From positions 1 to 64,000 of the forward strand of contig SKXQ01000054.1 in the NCBI GenBank assembly GCA_007128315.1: a stretch of 64,000 nt of DNA, given 5' to 3'. The stretch's first letter is position 1, and each line of letters begins with the position of its first letter. The notes under the pieces were generated by a model. That model saw only the letters and a program-made list of their open reading frames with translations. It was not told the DNA's origin and did not search any database. This document shows positions 19,370-28,129 of the stretch, piece after piece. The position numbers and the translations under genes were made by a program. The stretch comes from Spirochaetaceae bacterium (GTDB taxonomy: Bacteria > Spirochaetota > Spirochaetia > DSM-27196 > SKKC01).

Positions 19370-20482
19370 TCAAAGTAGTTCGGACGATTCAGCGGGGAGA
19401 TACACGGTAAAGGTCGTACCTGTACCGGGAACGGTTTCGACGTTTATGGTACCCGCGTTCCGCTCGACGTATTCGGCCACAAGCACAAGCCCGAGCCCGG
19501 TACCGATCTCCCCCCCCGTGCCCTTGCGCTGAACCTTGCGATCGGACCGAAAGAGGTAGGGCAGGTCCTCGTCAGATACCCCGACTCCGGTATCCTCGAC
19601 CGCGACGCACACGCCGTCGCCTTCACGGTGGGAGGACACCGACACGGCACCACCCGGCGGCGTGAACTTTACCGCGTTGTTGATCAGATTACGAAACGCG
19701 CTCGAGATCATGTTCGCGTCCGCATGAGCAACGTGTGAGGGATGGACATTACAGGTGAGCGCCACGCCTTTCTCCCCGGCAGCGGAGCTGAACAGATCGA
19801 TGGCCATTTCAACCACGCTGCGCAGATGCACCGGGGCGGGACGAGGCATCAGAAGCTGTTGCTGCAGCATGGCCCACTGCAGGAGGTTTTCGAGAAGGGC
19901 GACGCCGCGACCGGCGCTGCGATGCAGTTCGGAAGCAATTTTCCTGAGTGTTTCGATTTCGAGGTCTTCGGCGTTTTCTTCGAGCAGGCGCGAGGCGCCG
20001 AGAAAGCCGGTGAACGGCCCACGAAGATCGTGTGCGATTATGGAGAAAAACCGGTCCTTCGTCGCGTTCAGCTCTGCAAGCATTTCGCGCTGTTTCTTGA
20101 TCGTGAGGTGTGCTTCGACCCGCGCGAGAACCTCATCCTGCTGGAAGGGCTTGGTAATATAGTCAACGCCTCCGGCTCTGAACCCCTCGATCTTGTCCCC
20201 GGTGGACGCAAGTGCGCTGATGAAAATCACCGGCACATCCCGGGTTACCGGGTTTTCCTTGAGTCGGCGGCAGATTTCAAACCCGCTTATGTCGGGAAGC
20301 ATCACGTCGAGAAGGATAAGATCGGGCGGCTCGTCTTCGACCAGAGGAATAACGGCGTTTCCGTCCTGCGCAACGAGAACACGATAGCCCTTCCGATCGA
20401 GGTGATTGTAGAGCACCCCGAGATTCGCCGAATTATCGTCGACGATTAGCAGCCGCGACGATGCGCGATCTTCACGATTCAT
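19370..20482 (-). CDS. Receiver-histidine kinase (REC-HisKA-HATPase)
   Basis: A 370-residue soluble protein with an N-terminal receiver domain (about 10-125; LLIVDDN, phosphoacceptor Asp in ILLDVMLP near residue 59, and the conserved Lys in YITKPF), followed by a HisKA dimerisation domain (His in IIAHDLRGP near residue 150) and an HATPase domain (NLINNAVKFTPPGG; TGLGLVL). No sensor or output domain is present. The ATG at 20482 has GGAGG 6 bases upstream and overlaps the end of the hybrid kinase gene by 11 bases, so the two are coexpressed. It probably receives phosphate from the membrane kinase upstream. Confidence 0.9.
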   Translation of the reverse strand: MNREDRASSRLLIVDDNSANLGVLYNHLDRKGYRVLVAQDGNAVIPLVEDEPPDLILLDVMLPDISGFEICRRLKENPVTRDVPVIFISALASTGDKIEGFRAGGVDYITKPFQQDEVLARVEAHLTIKKQREMLAELNATKDRFFSIIAHDLRGPFTGFLGASRLLEENAEDLEIETLRKIASELHRSAGRGVALLENLLQWAMLQQQLLMPRPAPVHLRSVVEMAIDLFSSAAGEKGVALTCNVHPSHVAHADANMISSAFRNLINNAVKFTPPGGAVSVSSHREGDGVCVAVEDTGVGVSDEDLPYLFRSDRKVQRKGTGGEIGTGLGLVLVAEYVERNAGTINVETVPGTGTTFTVYLPAESSELL

Positions 20483-23400
20483 CTGATTCCTCCGGCAGCC
20501 GCTCATCGATTTCCTTCAGCTTGAATCCGCGGGCGAGGCTCGTCAATGTCGCGCAATACGGCGCATACATCGGTTTCGACGCGGCAAGCGCTTCGCATGC
20601 GCCGATTACCTCGCGAATATCGCCGCGCCGAAGCGCTCGTGCAATGTCGGAGACCTCGTCCGGGCGTGGTACCGGGTCAGGTCCGGATCGATCAGGTTCA
20701 CTCAAATCATGTTCCGTGTCGTAGACGTATACAATGCCGAGTGTTTCGGCGATCAGTCGCAGAACACTGCCCTTATCGAGGGGATGATCGAAAAAACCGG
20801 AGAAACCAACGCGACGACACTCATAGCGCAGCTGTGAAGAAACGCTGCCGGAGCTGGCGATGACCGGAATGTCTTTCAGCAGGTCATTCTCCTGCAGCGA
20901 CAGGTACGCTTCAAACCCGTCGCCTCCCGGCATGACAACATCAATAATAATGAGGTCGGGACGACGGTCCTGCGCACACGCCGCGAGGTCGCCGCTGTCC
21001 GTTGCCTCGTCAACCGTGAAACCGAGGGGAACGAGAAGATCCGTCAACAGTCTCCGGTTCGCCTCGAGGTGATCCACGACGAGAATGTGCTTCGCATCTC
21101 CGATGTAGCCGGTAACATGATCAAACGACAGCCCGCGTTCGTCTCCGATGCTTTTTCCGGACTGTGGTTCCGTCTGCTCCTCATGCGCTCCCGGGAACGC
21201 CCGAAGCGGAAAGGTAACGTAAAACGTTGTTCCGCTGCCAACCGTGCTCCGGACCGACACGGTCCCGCCGAGAAAATCCACCAGGCGTTTCACGATGGCC
21301 AGCCCCAGTCCTGTGCCTTCGCCGTCAATCCGTGGTTTTTCGCCTTGAATGAACGGTGAAAAAACCTCCTCGAGTTCGTGCTCAGGAATACCAACGCCGG
21401 TATCCGTCACCGAGAACGCGATTCTCTGCCCGTCAGCGGATTTCTGGGCCGCAACCCGGACCATGCCGGAAGGGGTAAATTTTACCGCGTTGGAGACGAG
21501 ATTCGTGAGAATCTGCTGCAGTTTCTTTTCATCGATAACGATGAGTTGTGGAAGATCAGGGTCGAGAACCTGCTCGAGCCGCAGCCCCTTCTGTTGCGCC
21601 TGCACCCTGACCATGGCCGTGAGCTCGGAAAGCAGACTGTCAACATCGACCGCCGTGTCGTGAAGCTCGATACGATCAGCCTCTATGCGACTGAGATCGA
21701 GTACATCATTGAGCAGACCGAGCAGCCGATTGCCGCTTGTCTCTATGACACGGACCGCGTCCCGGTATTCAGGGGCAAGGTCCTCATCTCTCACCAGAAG
21801 TTGCGCGTATCCGAGTATCCCGTTGAGCGGTGTTCGCAGATCATGGCTCATGTTTGCAAGAAAGCGGCTTTTCGCCTGGTTCGCAGAGTCGGCATGAAAT
21901 CGTGCCGTGACCAGATCCTCGTTGATAGATCTCAGCTCGTTGACACTTGCGGCTATGTGTTCTGAAGCGTCACGAAAATTATTAATGAGCACCTGCACTT
22001 CACGTATCCCCGTCCTCGGCCAGGAGACCGGATGTTCCGATTCGAGTATGCGAGCCGGCAGACCGCTGGTTGTCCTGCTGAGTAGCCCGAGGGATTTCAC
22101 CATTGCCGTACCAAACACGCGCGAGAGCACGATCGTACCGAAGATCAGCGCAAACACCAGCGTAAGCGACTGTATGGAGAGCTCATTCAGAGACGTCTGG
22201 TATGGCGCAAGCGGCGCGGAAAGGACGAGGGTCCAGCCGGCGGCTTCGGAAAGGTTCCGCACCAGGAGGTAACTCGAACTGTGCCACCGCTGCACCGCGG
22301 CAACGTCACGGGCGTAGTCGGGTACGTGTACGAACATCGACTCGCCAATGTCCGTCATGGTCCCGTAGCGCATGTAACCGAGTGGATCATTCGCTTCGGC
22401 ATCGCGGTTCGTACTCACAATCACGAGGTCACCCGGACCGACGATTGCAGCATCCAGCCCCCAGGGTTCAACGATTCCCTCAAGCTGGCGCCTGATATTG
22501 TCAAGACGCAGGGTTCCGAAGACAGCGCCTTCGCGGGGCGAATCGCCTCCCCAGGGAACCGCTACGGAAAGACTCGGAATATCGTGGTACGCGTAGACGA
22601 GACTGGAGATGCCCAGACCCGTGGCATCGAAGGAGGCTGTTACGGCGTCCAGATCGTGTGCAGACAGCGCGCGGCCGTTTGAGTCGTCCACACCGGGATA
22701 CATGGCCTGTATCCGGTGGCTGCTGTCGGCTATCCGCAAGCCGGTCACATCACTGAGCGCATCGCTTCCGAAGCGAACAACCTGTGCAAGCGACTCCTGG
22801 CTGTGGGGGTGCTCGCTCCACGACCGGGCAACAGCCCCCAACGCACGCGATATCCCTTCGACACGATGATCGACCATGAGCTCAACCGCGTTTCCTATGG
22901 ACACAAGGCGGTCCTGCACCTCCTGTTCGGTGACCTGCAATGCCACTCGCGACTGAAGGGCAAATACCAGCAGAGAAGGTACAACGACAAAGCCCGTGAT
23001 CGTATACAGGATCGCGTCCCTGATCGAAACCGAGGCCCGCTGCCTGCCCTGCATCGCGATATCGGAGGCTGATGGAAGCACCGCGATCACGACACCGGCA
23101 ATCAGCGCATTGACGACGCCGTTGACGCCCTGCTTCAGCACGACGACCCACATGTTGGCCGGCGAAAGACGGAGAAGGACCCCGTATACGAGCAGGTTGG
23201 CGAGGAATCCGAGCGTGAGCCAGTACAGGGTATCGATCATGAGCACGTTGTCCCCGCGCCTGCGGAGCAGGAGGCCGACGAAAGCCACTTCAAGCGTAAA
23301 AACAAGGACCGCGTAGGGCTGGTTCCAGAGACCGCAGGTAGGGAGAGCGATGACTGCTGCCGCAATCGTGCCTGGAAGAAGGCCGAACAGATACACGATG

Positions 23401-23564
23401 ATCAGCGCGGCTATGCTGCCGAAAATCAGGTCGACGTTGAAGAACAGTTCAACCGTCAGCAGATTCCCGAGAAGGCCGGCTCCGACGAGCAGGATATAGG
23501 TGAGAACTGACTGAATACGGCTGTTCCACGGGTATCGCTGGCCGGCAGCGGGCTGTGAGCTCAC
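20472..23564 (-). CDS. Membrane hybrid sensor histidine kinase
   Basis: A 1030-residue sensor kinase. The N terminus has about six hydrophobic helices of a MASE-like membrane module (residues 15-190). This is followed by a probable extracytoplasmic Cache-type sensing region (about 215-470), another helix, a linker, HisKA (SHDLRTPLNG, His near residue 575), HATPase (NLVSNAVKFTP; GTGLGLAI) and a C-terminal receiver. The receiver keeps the acceptor Asp (IIIDVVMP, near residue 873), but the usual acidic pair reads VDH and the conserved Lys position reads DHP, so it may be impaired. About 60 more residues follow it. It starts with GTG, 7 bases after a TATATT box and without a ribosome site. Confidence 0.9.
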   Translation of the reverse strand: MSSQPAAGQRYPWNSRIQSVLTYILLVGAGLLGNLLTVELFFNVDLIFGSIAALIIVYLFGLLPGTIAAAVIALPTCGLWNQPYAVLVFTLEVAFVGLLLRRRGDNVLMIDTLYWLTLGFLANLLVYGVLLRLSPANMWVVVLKQGVNGVVNALIAGVVIAVLPSASDIAMQGRQRASVSIRDAILYTITGFVVVPSLLVFALQSRVALQVTEQEVQDRLVSIGNAVELMVDHRVEGISRALGAVARSWSEHPHSQESLAQVVRFGSDALSDVTGLRIADSSHRIQAMYPGVDDSNGRALSAHDLDAVTASFDATGLGISSLVYAYHDIPSLSVAVPWGGDSPREGAVFGTLRLDNIRRQLEGIVEPWGLDAAIVGPGDLVIVSTNRDAEANDPLGYMRYGTMTDIGESMFVHVPDYARDVAAVQRWHSSSYLLVRNLSEAAGWTLVLSAPLAPYQTSLNELSIQSLTLVFALIFGTIVLSRVFGTAMVKSLGLLSRTTSGLPARILESEHPVSWPRTGIREVQVLINNFRDASEHIAASVNELRSINEDLVTARFHADSANQAKSRFLANMSHDLRTPLNGILGYAQLLVRDEDLAPEYRDAVRVIETSGNRLLGLLNDVLDLSRIEADRIELHDTAVDVDSLLSELTAMVRVQAQQKGLRLEQVLDPDLPQLIVIDEKKLQQILTNLVSNAVKFTPSGMVRVAAQKSADGQRIAFSVTDTGVGIPEHELEEVFSPFIQGEKPRIDGEGTGLGLAIVKRLVDFLGGTVSVRSTVGSGTTFYVTFPLRAFPGAHEEQTEPQSGKSIGDERGLSFDHVTGYIGDAKHILVVDHLEANRRLLTDLLVPLGFTVDEATDSGDLAACAQDRRPDLIIIDVVMPGGDGFEAYLSLQENDLLKDIPVIASSGSVSSQLRYECRRVGFSGFFDHPLDKGSVLRLIAETLGIVYVYDTEHDLSEPDRSGPDPVPRPDEVSDIARALRRGDIREVIGACEALAASKPMYAPYCATLTSLARGFKLKEIDERLPEESDES

Positions 23565-23571
23565 GTACGGG

Positions 23572-23577
23572 AATATA
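23572..23577 (-). promoter_or_regulatory. -10 box of leaderless promoter for the hybrid kinase
   Basis: TATATT on the minus strand, ending 7 bases before the GTG at 23564. A weak TTCCTG is 17 bases upstream. Confidence 0.4.
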
Positions 23578-23622
23578 ACGCCCGAACGCGCACACAGGAA
23601 ACCCGGAACAGTGGCTTTTTAC

Positions 23623-24435
23623 TCAGAACGGGACCCCTTCGAGGCGCCCTGCGTACACGCTCCCCCTGCCCGATTCCGTCTCCACGATGAGCCCTCCAAC
23701 GGCGTCGACGCCACAGACCCGCACTTCCACGGGCAGGGCATCCGGCATCCGGAACATGAAGCGCTTCCCCGCTCCGTAAAGGCATGAGTTCAGCTCCTCG
23801 TGAACCCGCGCGGTCTCCTGATCGACGTAGCGCGCTATCTGCTCAAGCAGCAGTTTCAGTTCCGACTCATAGCTGCCGATCTCCACCGCGCGGGCTTCAC
23901 GGAGGCTGACGGAGGCATAACCGGACGGCGATCCGTACACGTTAACACCGACTCCGGCGTGCATAAGTCCCCCGCGCCATTCGCACAGAACTCCGGCGAG
24001 TTTGCGGGTATCCACCATTACATCGTTCGGCCATTTTATGGTTGCCGGAACACCGCGGGACGCCGCATACGCGCGAACGGCCAGTCCGAACCTGATCGAT
24101 GCGAAAGGCCAGTCAGCGGGACGGTCGATGACAACGGTCATGAGAACGGCTGCGTCCTCATCGCTCTCCCACTGTCGTCCATGGGTGCCCCGTCCCGCGT
24201 GCTGTCTTCCAGCAGCTGCCACCAGACCGTGCACCGAAGCGGTGGCACCAGACCGAAGAAAACGGCGGAGAAAGACCGGATCGCTGGCCATATCCATGGT
24301 CGACGATACACGCGGTTGGTAGACGACCGGCGCGTCGGACAGGGGATTCCGTATCGAAAGAACTCTGGCTGCCTCGTAGGTATCGTCATTCATGGTGGAT
24401 GCATCACCCTTCGATGCCATAATCGGCACTTGCAA
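23623..24435 (-). CDS. birA: Biotin--[acetyl-CoA carboxylase] ligase (BirA-type, no HTH)
   Basis: Up to 270 residues; attaches biotin to carboxylase subunits through biotinyl-AMP. The conserved catalytic motifs are readable: GRGTHGRQW (biotinyl-AMP loop), KWPNDVMV and KLAGVLCEW. A short C-terminal SH3-like domain follows. There is no N-terminal winged helix, so it is a monofunctional (class I) ligase that does not repress transcription. The start is uncertain: TTG at 24435, ATG at 24420 and ATG at 24393 are all in frame upstream of the conserved region and none has a convincing ribosome site. Divergent from argR. Confidence 0.88.
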   Translation of the reverse strand: MQVPIMASKGDASTMNDDTYEAARVLSIRNPLSDAPVVYQPRVSSTMDMASDPVFLRRFLRSGATASVHGLVAAAGRQHAGRGTHGRQWESDEDAAVLMTVVIDRPADWPFASIRFGLAVRAYAASRGVPATIKWPNDVMVDTRKLAGVLCEWRGGLMHAGVGVNVYGSPSGYASVSLREARAVEIGSYESELKLLLEQIARYVDQETARVHEELNSCLYGAGKRFMFRMPDALPVEVRVCGVDAVGGLIVETESGRGSVYAGRLEGVPF

Positions 24436-24458
24436 AAAAACCGATTTCCTTGTAATTT
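24430..24458 (+). promoter_or_regulatory. argR operon promoter
   Basis: TTGCAA (24430-24435), 17 bases, TAATTT (24453-24458). The predicted start near 24465 leaves a leader of about 60 bases that contains a cluster of GCAT/ATGC repeats. Confidence 0.5.
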
Positions 24459-24473
24459 TATACGATTATCTAA

Positions 24474-24501
24474 GCATTTATGCGTGTTTCATGCAATGCA
24501 T
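24474..24501. promoter_or_regulatory. GCAT/ATGC inverted-repeat cluster, possible ArgR site
   Basis: GCAT-TT-ATGC is followed 7 bases later by ATGC-A-ATGCAT, in an AT-rich stretch between the argR promoter and its GTG start. Its position suits autoregulation by ArgR, but it only loosely resembles published ARG boxes. Confidence 0.3.
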
Positions 24502-24523
24502 CCGACAGGCAGGCAGGTAGTCA

Positions 24524-24994
24524 GTGAGAGAGCGTACACTTCGACTCAAGGCAATTCGACGACTGATCAAGTCTCATCGTATCGACAGCCAGGAACGGCT
24601 TCTGCAGCACCTCGGACACGACGGCTTCGTCGTCACTCAGGCTACCCTCTCGCGTGATCTGAAGCTTCTGAAGGTAAGCAAGGTATCGGAAGGCGCTGAC
24701 GGCTACTACTACACGCTGCCAAGCGAGGAACAGGAGCGGGAAGCCCAGCAGAACTACATTCAGGACTTCGTTCGAGGTTATGTAAGCATGGATTTCAGTG
24801 CAAACCTGTGCGTAATTCGAACGCTCACCGGTCACGCGGACAGTCTTGCCCTGGCGCTTGACTCTCTCGGGATCGAGGAAATTCTCGGCACAGTAGCAGG
24901 GGATGATACGGTCCTGGTGGTGTTGCGCGAGACCGTCGGCGCTACGGGGCTGATCGACGCGCTGCGCCAGCACATCCCCGATTTCGAGGAGTAG
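24524..24994 (+). CDS. argR: Arginine repressor ArgR
   Basis: A 156-residue hexameric regulator that senses arginine. The N-terminal winged helix carries the recognition helix TQATLSRDLKLL. The C-terminal oligomerisation and arginine-binding domain has the motif GTVAGDDTVLVV. It starts with GTG. It heads an argR-argC-argB-argD-argG transcription unit, with argC 39 bases downstream, so the repressor probably controls its own operon. The full protein length is typical. Confidence 0.95.
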   Translation: MRERTLRLKAIRRLIKSHRIDSQERLLQHLGHDGFVVTQATLSRDLKLLKVSKVSEGADGYYYTLPSEEQEREAQQNYIQDFVRGYVSMDFSANLCVIRTLTGHADSLALALDSLGIEEILGTVAGDDTVLVVLRETVGATGLIDALRQHIPDFEE

Positions 24995-25033
24995 CGAACA
25001 CGCTTCGAACTCCCTTCACAAGGGTTATCAATC

Positions 25034-26077
25034 ATGAAAGCAGCAATTCTCGGTTCCAGTGGTTACGTCGGTCTCATTCTCATGAGGCTGCTCGCGAAAC
25101 ATAGCGAGATCGAACAGATCATCCCGGTTTCCTCATCGAAGGCAGGGGTATCCGTAGACGATCACGACCCGGGTCTCGGGCGTGACGCCTTGCGCAAGAC
25201 CGATATTACCGGCGGAAAACTTGCAACGCTCGAACGTGCGGCAGAACTCGAGCCGGACGTGGTCTTCGCGGCCCTGCCTCACCTGAAAAGTGCAGACCTC
25301 TGCGCACCCTTTTTCGGGCGGGCGGTGGTAATCGATCTGAGTGCCGATTTCAGGATCAGGGATGAAGTCGAGTTCGAAAAAGCCTACGGTGTCGCTCCCC
25401 CGAGACCGGATCTTCTCGCGAAAGCCTGCTTCGGGTTGACGGAGTGGAACCGGACAGCCCTTCGAACGGCGGAACTGATCGCGACCCCGGGCTGCTATCC
25501 GACGTGCACGAGCCTCCCGCTCATACCTCTGCTCGAGGCCGGCATAATCGAACCCGATATCTGGACGAATGCGATCAGCGGCCTCTCCGGAGCCGGCCGG
25601 TCGGCGAAGCAGAACATGCTCTACGTGGAACGCACAGAGAACATGAATGCCTACAGCCCGGGAACACAACACCGCCACGTAAGCGAAATGAAGCAGATCT
25701 TCGCGGAGTTCGGTAAGACCGCGGGTACCGGAGTTTTTTTTATCCCTCATATTGTTCCGGTCCGACAAGGCATGTTCTGCGCGAGCAGGGTCATCCTCAA
25801 GGAGGGTCGAACTGCGGCTGACCTGCGTGACTGCCTGCATGAGCGCTATGGGGCGGAACGCTTCGTAAAGCTGCTCGATACGCGAATACCGGAAACGCGT
25901 CACGTCCGCGGGACAAACCGTTGCGACATCGGGTTTCACGCGGAGGACCGTTCAGTTGCTCTGTTCTCAAGCATCGACAACCTGTTCAAAGGCGCTGCAG
26001 GGCAGGCAGTGCAGAACATGAACGTCCGATTCGGATTCGATGAAGCCTGTGGTCTGAGCGACGAGGGAGAATTCTGA
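25034..26077 (+). CDS. argC: N-acetyl-gamma-glutamyl-phosphate reductase
   Basis: A 347-residue NADPH enzyme for the third step of arginine synthesis. GSSGYVGLILMRLL is the nucleotide-binding motif, ATPGCYPT carries the catalytic Cys near residue 153, and SGLSGAGR and HRHVSEM are family segments. AAGGG precedes the ATG. It is followed by argB after one base. Confidence 0.97.
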   Translation: MKAAILGSSGYVGLILMRLLAKHSEIEQIIPVSSSKAGVSVDDHDPGLGRDALRKTDITGGKLATLERAAELEPDVVFAALPHLKSADLCAPFFGRAVVIDLSADFRIRDEVEFEKAYGVAPPRPDLLAKACFGLTEWNRTALRTAELIATPGCYPTCTSLPLIPLLEAGIIEPDIWTNAISGLSGAGRSAKQNMLYVERTENMNAYSPGTQHRHVSEMKQIFAEFGKTAGTGVFFIPHIVPVRQGMFCASRVILKEGRTAADLRDCLHERYGAERFVKLLDTRIPETRHVRGTNRCDIGFHAEDRSVALFSSIDNLFKGAAGQAVQNMNVRFGFDEACGLSDEGEF

Positions 26078-26078
26078 G

Positions 26079-26873
26079 ATGAAGGGCATTACGGTAGTCA
26101 AACTCGGAGGCGTCGCTGCATCCGACAGCGGGACACTCGGACAGCTTGCCGAAGAACTCGCATCGAGCCTGAACCTGCCTCCGGTGATCGTACACGGCGG
26201 CGGTGCGATCGTATCGGACTGGTCCCGAAGACTCGGTGTGGAACCGCGCTTCGAGGATGGCGTTCGCATGACATCTGCGGAAGAAATGAGCATCGTCGAG
26301 ATGGTACTCGCGGGATCGGTGAACACCGGGGTCGTCAGGTTGCTTTGCGCCCATCAGCACAAGGCGGTCGGTCTGAGCCTGAGCGACTGCAGTCTCGTCA
26401 GCGGTGTCGCCCTGGCGGCAGGACCGGAAAACAGGACAGCCCGCCCCGGTGAGGTTCGAACCGATCTGATCCGGCATCTCCTCGACGGTGGGTATACACC
26501 GGTAATCAGTTCGGTCGGAACAATGAATGACGGAGGCCCCTGCAACATCAATGCCGATGAAGCCGCGCTGGCCCTCGCACGTGCGCTCGGGGCGTCTCAA
26601 CTGGTCTTTCTCTCCGACGTGCCGGGAGTTCGGGTCGACGGCGAAGTCCGCTACTCCATGAATGAGACCGATGTCGCCGCAGCAATAGCCGAAGGGCATA
26701 TCTCCGGCGGCATGATACCAAAAGTGAGGAGCGCGCTCGATGCAACAGCTCACGGGGTCGGACGTGTAATTATCGGACAGTACGGGGGGACGGGAGATTT
26801 TACCGCCCTCATCAACGGAACAGCAGGCAGCCGCCTGCAGGGAAAGCCAGCCGAGGCCGGAGAACGCGTATGA
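26079..26873 (+). CDS. argB: Acetylglutamate kinase
   Basis: A 264-residue amino-acid kinase catalysing phosphorylation of N-acetylglutamate. VKLGG at the N terminus and the HGGG loop bind ATP and substrate, and the segments CNINADEAA and GGMIPKV are diagnostic. There is no N-terminal extension of the kind that gives arginine feedback inhibition in hexameric enzymes, so feedback control may be weak. The gene overlaps argD by four bases (ATGA). Confidence 0.95.
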   Translation: MKGITVVKLGGVAASDSGTLGQLAEELASSLNLPPVIVHGGGAIVSDWSRRLGVEPRFEDGVRMTSAEEMSIVEMVLAGSVNTGVVRLLCAHQHKAVGLSLSDCSLVSGVALAAGPENRTARPGEVRTDLIRHLLDGGYTPVISSVGTMNDGGPCNINADEAALALARALGASQLVFLSDVPGVRVDGEVRYSMNETDVAAAIAEGHISGGMIPKVRSALDATAHGVGRVIIGQYGGTGDFTALINGTAGSRLQGKPAEAGERV

Positions 26874-28129
26874 AAGAGAAAATCCATCACGGTACCTACG
26901 ACGGTGCCTACGTTTCGGATACGAGCATCGCTCACTGTTATGCGAACCGCACAATGGTCCTGACCGACGGACGCGGAGCGACGGTGCGTGACCGCAGTGG
27001 ACGCCGCTACATTGATTTCACCGCAGGCATTGCAGTGAACATTCTCGGACACGGACGCCGTGATCTTGCACGCATTGCCGCACGGGAAATGCGACGTCGC
27101 GTGCACGTCTCCAATCTCTTTGCGAGTGTTCCGACGCTCGAACTCGCATCGCACCTCGTAGCATCGGGACCTTTTACCGCCTGCTTTTTCGGCAACAGTG
27201 GATCCGAGGCGAATGAGGCAGCTCTCAAGTTCGCACGCCTGTACGCGCACCGCACACGCGGAGCAGGACATCACGGCATCGTCTCGTTCTCGAACGGGTT
27301 TCACGGTAGAACTATGGGTTCGCTCTCTGCGACCTACAAGGCGGCGTACAGGGAACCCTTTGAGCCGCTCATCGGAGGGGTGCATTACCTGCCCTACAAC
27401 GACGTGGACGCGCTTCAGCAACTCGATGAACGCACCGCGGCGGTGATCGTCGAACCCATGCAGGGCGAAGGTGGACTGACGGTCATGAACGACGATTTCG
27501 CGGCGGCTCTGAATGAGATCTGCCGCGAACACGACATCATTCTTATCGCGGATGAGGTACAGAGCGGTCTCGGACGCACCGGCCGACTGTACGGTTCACA
27601 CGCGGTCGGACTTGCACCGGACATCGTCACGTTGTCAAAACCGCTCGCGGCGGGGTTGCCCCTGTCGGCGACCCTCATCCCCGAGCGCATTAACGCCCTG
27701 CTTTCACCCGGCGATCACGGGTCCACCTTCGGCGGAGGACCTGTCGTCACCGCCGTGGGTCTGAAAGTCTGGCAGGAAGTCACCCGACGGGGTTTTGTCG
27801 ACCGCGTAAGGGAGGCCGGAGAGATGATTGCGGCGAAGCTCTCGGATATGTCCGCGAATTCGGACATACTGGGCCAGCCCCGGGGGCTGGGACTTCTGCG
27901 CGGCGTGCCGGTTGAAACCGGAGGCTCCGATGACGGCAGTGTTCTCGGACGCATCATGGAGGCGGCTCGGAGCGAAGGCCTGCTGATTCTCAGAAGTGGA
28001 AGCAACGTAATCCGTCTGGCCCCGCCCCTGAATATACGCGACAGGGAACTGACAGAAGGACTCGCCCGTCTGGAACGGGCGGTGCAGCAGATCGAACACG
28101 AACATCACAAGGAGAAACACACGGTATGA
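26870..28129 (+). CDS. argD: Acetylornithine aminotransferase
   Basis: A 419-residue class III PLP aminotransferase. The cofactor Asp is in IADEVQSGLGRTG and the Schiff-base Lys in LSKPLAAGLPL; FGNSGSEANEAALK is the phosphate-binding region. It converts N-acetylglutamate semialdehyde to N-acetylornithine and could also serve lysine synthesis as the succinyl-DAP enzyme. It overlaps both neighbours by ATGA. Confidence 0.95.
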   Translation: MKEKIHHGTYDGAYVSDTSIAHCYANRTMVLTDGRGATVRDRSGRRYIDFTAGIAVNILGHGRRDLARIAAREMRRRVHVSNLFASVPTLELASHLVASGPFTACFFGNSGSEANEAALKFARLYAHRTRGAGHHGIVSFSNGFHGRTMGSLSATYKAAYREPFEPLIGGVHYLPYNDVDALQQLDERTAAVIVEPMQGEGGLTVMNDDFAAALNEICREHDIILIADEVQSGLGRTGRLYGSHAVGLAPDIVTLSKPLAAGLPLSATLIPERINALLSPGDHGSTFGGGPVVTAVGLKVWQEVTRRGFVDRVREAGEMIAAKLSDMSANSDILGQPRGLGLLRGVPVETGGSDDGSVLGRIMEAARSEGLLILRSGSNVIRLAPPLNIRDRELTEGLARLERAVQQIEHEHHKEKHTV

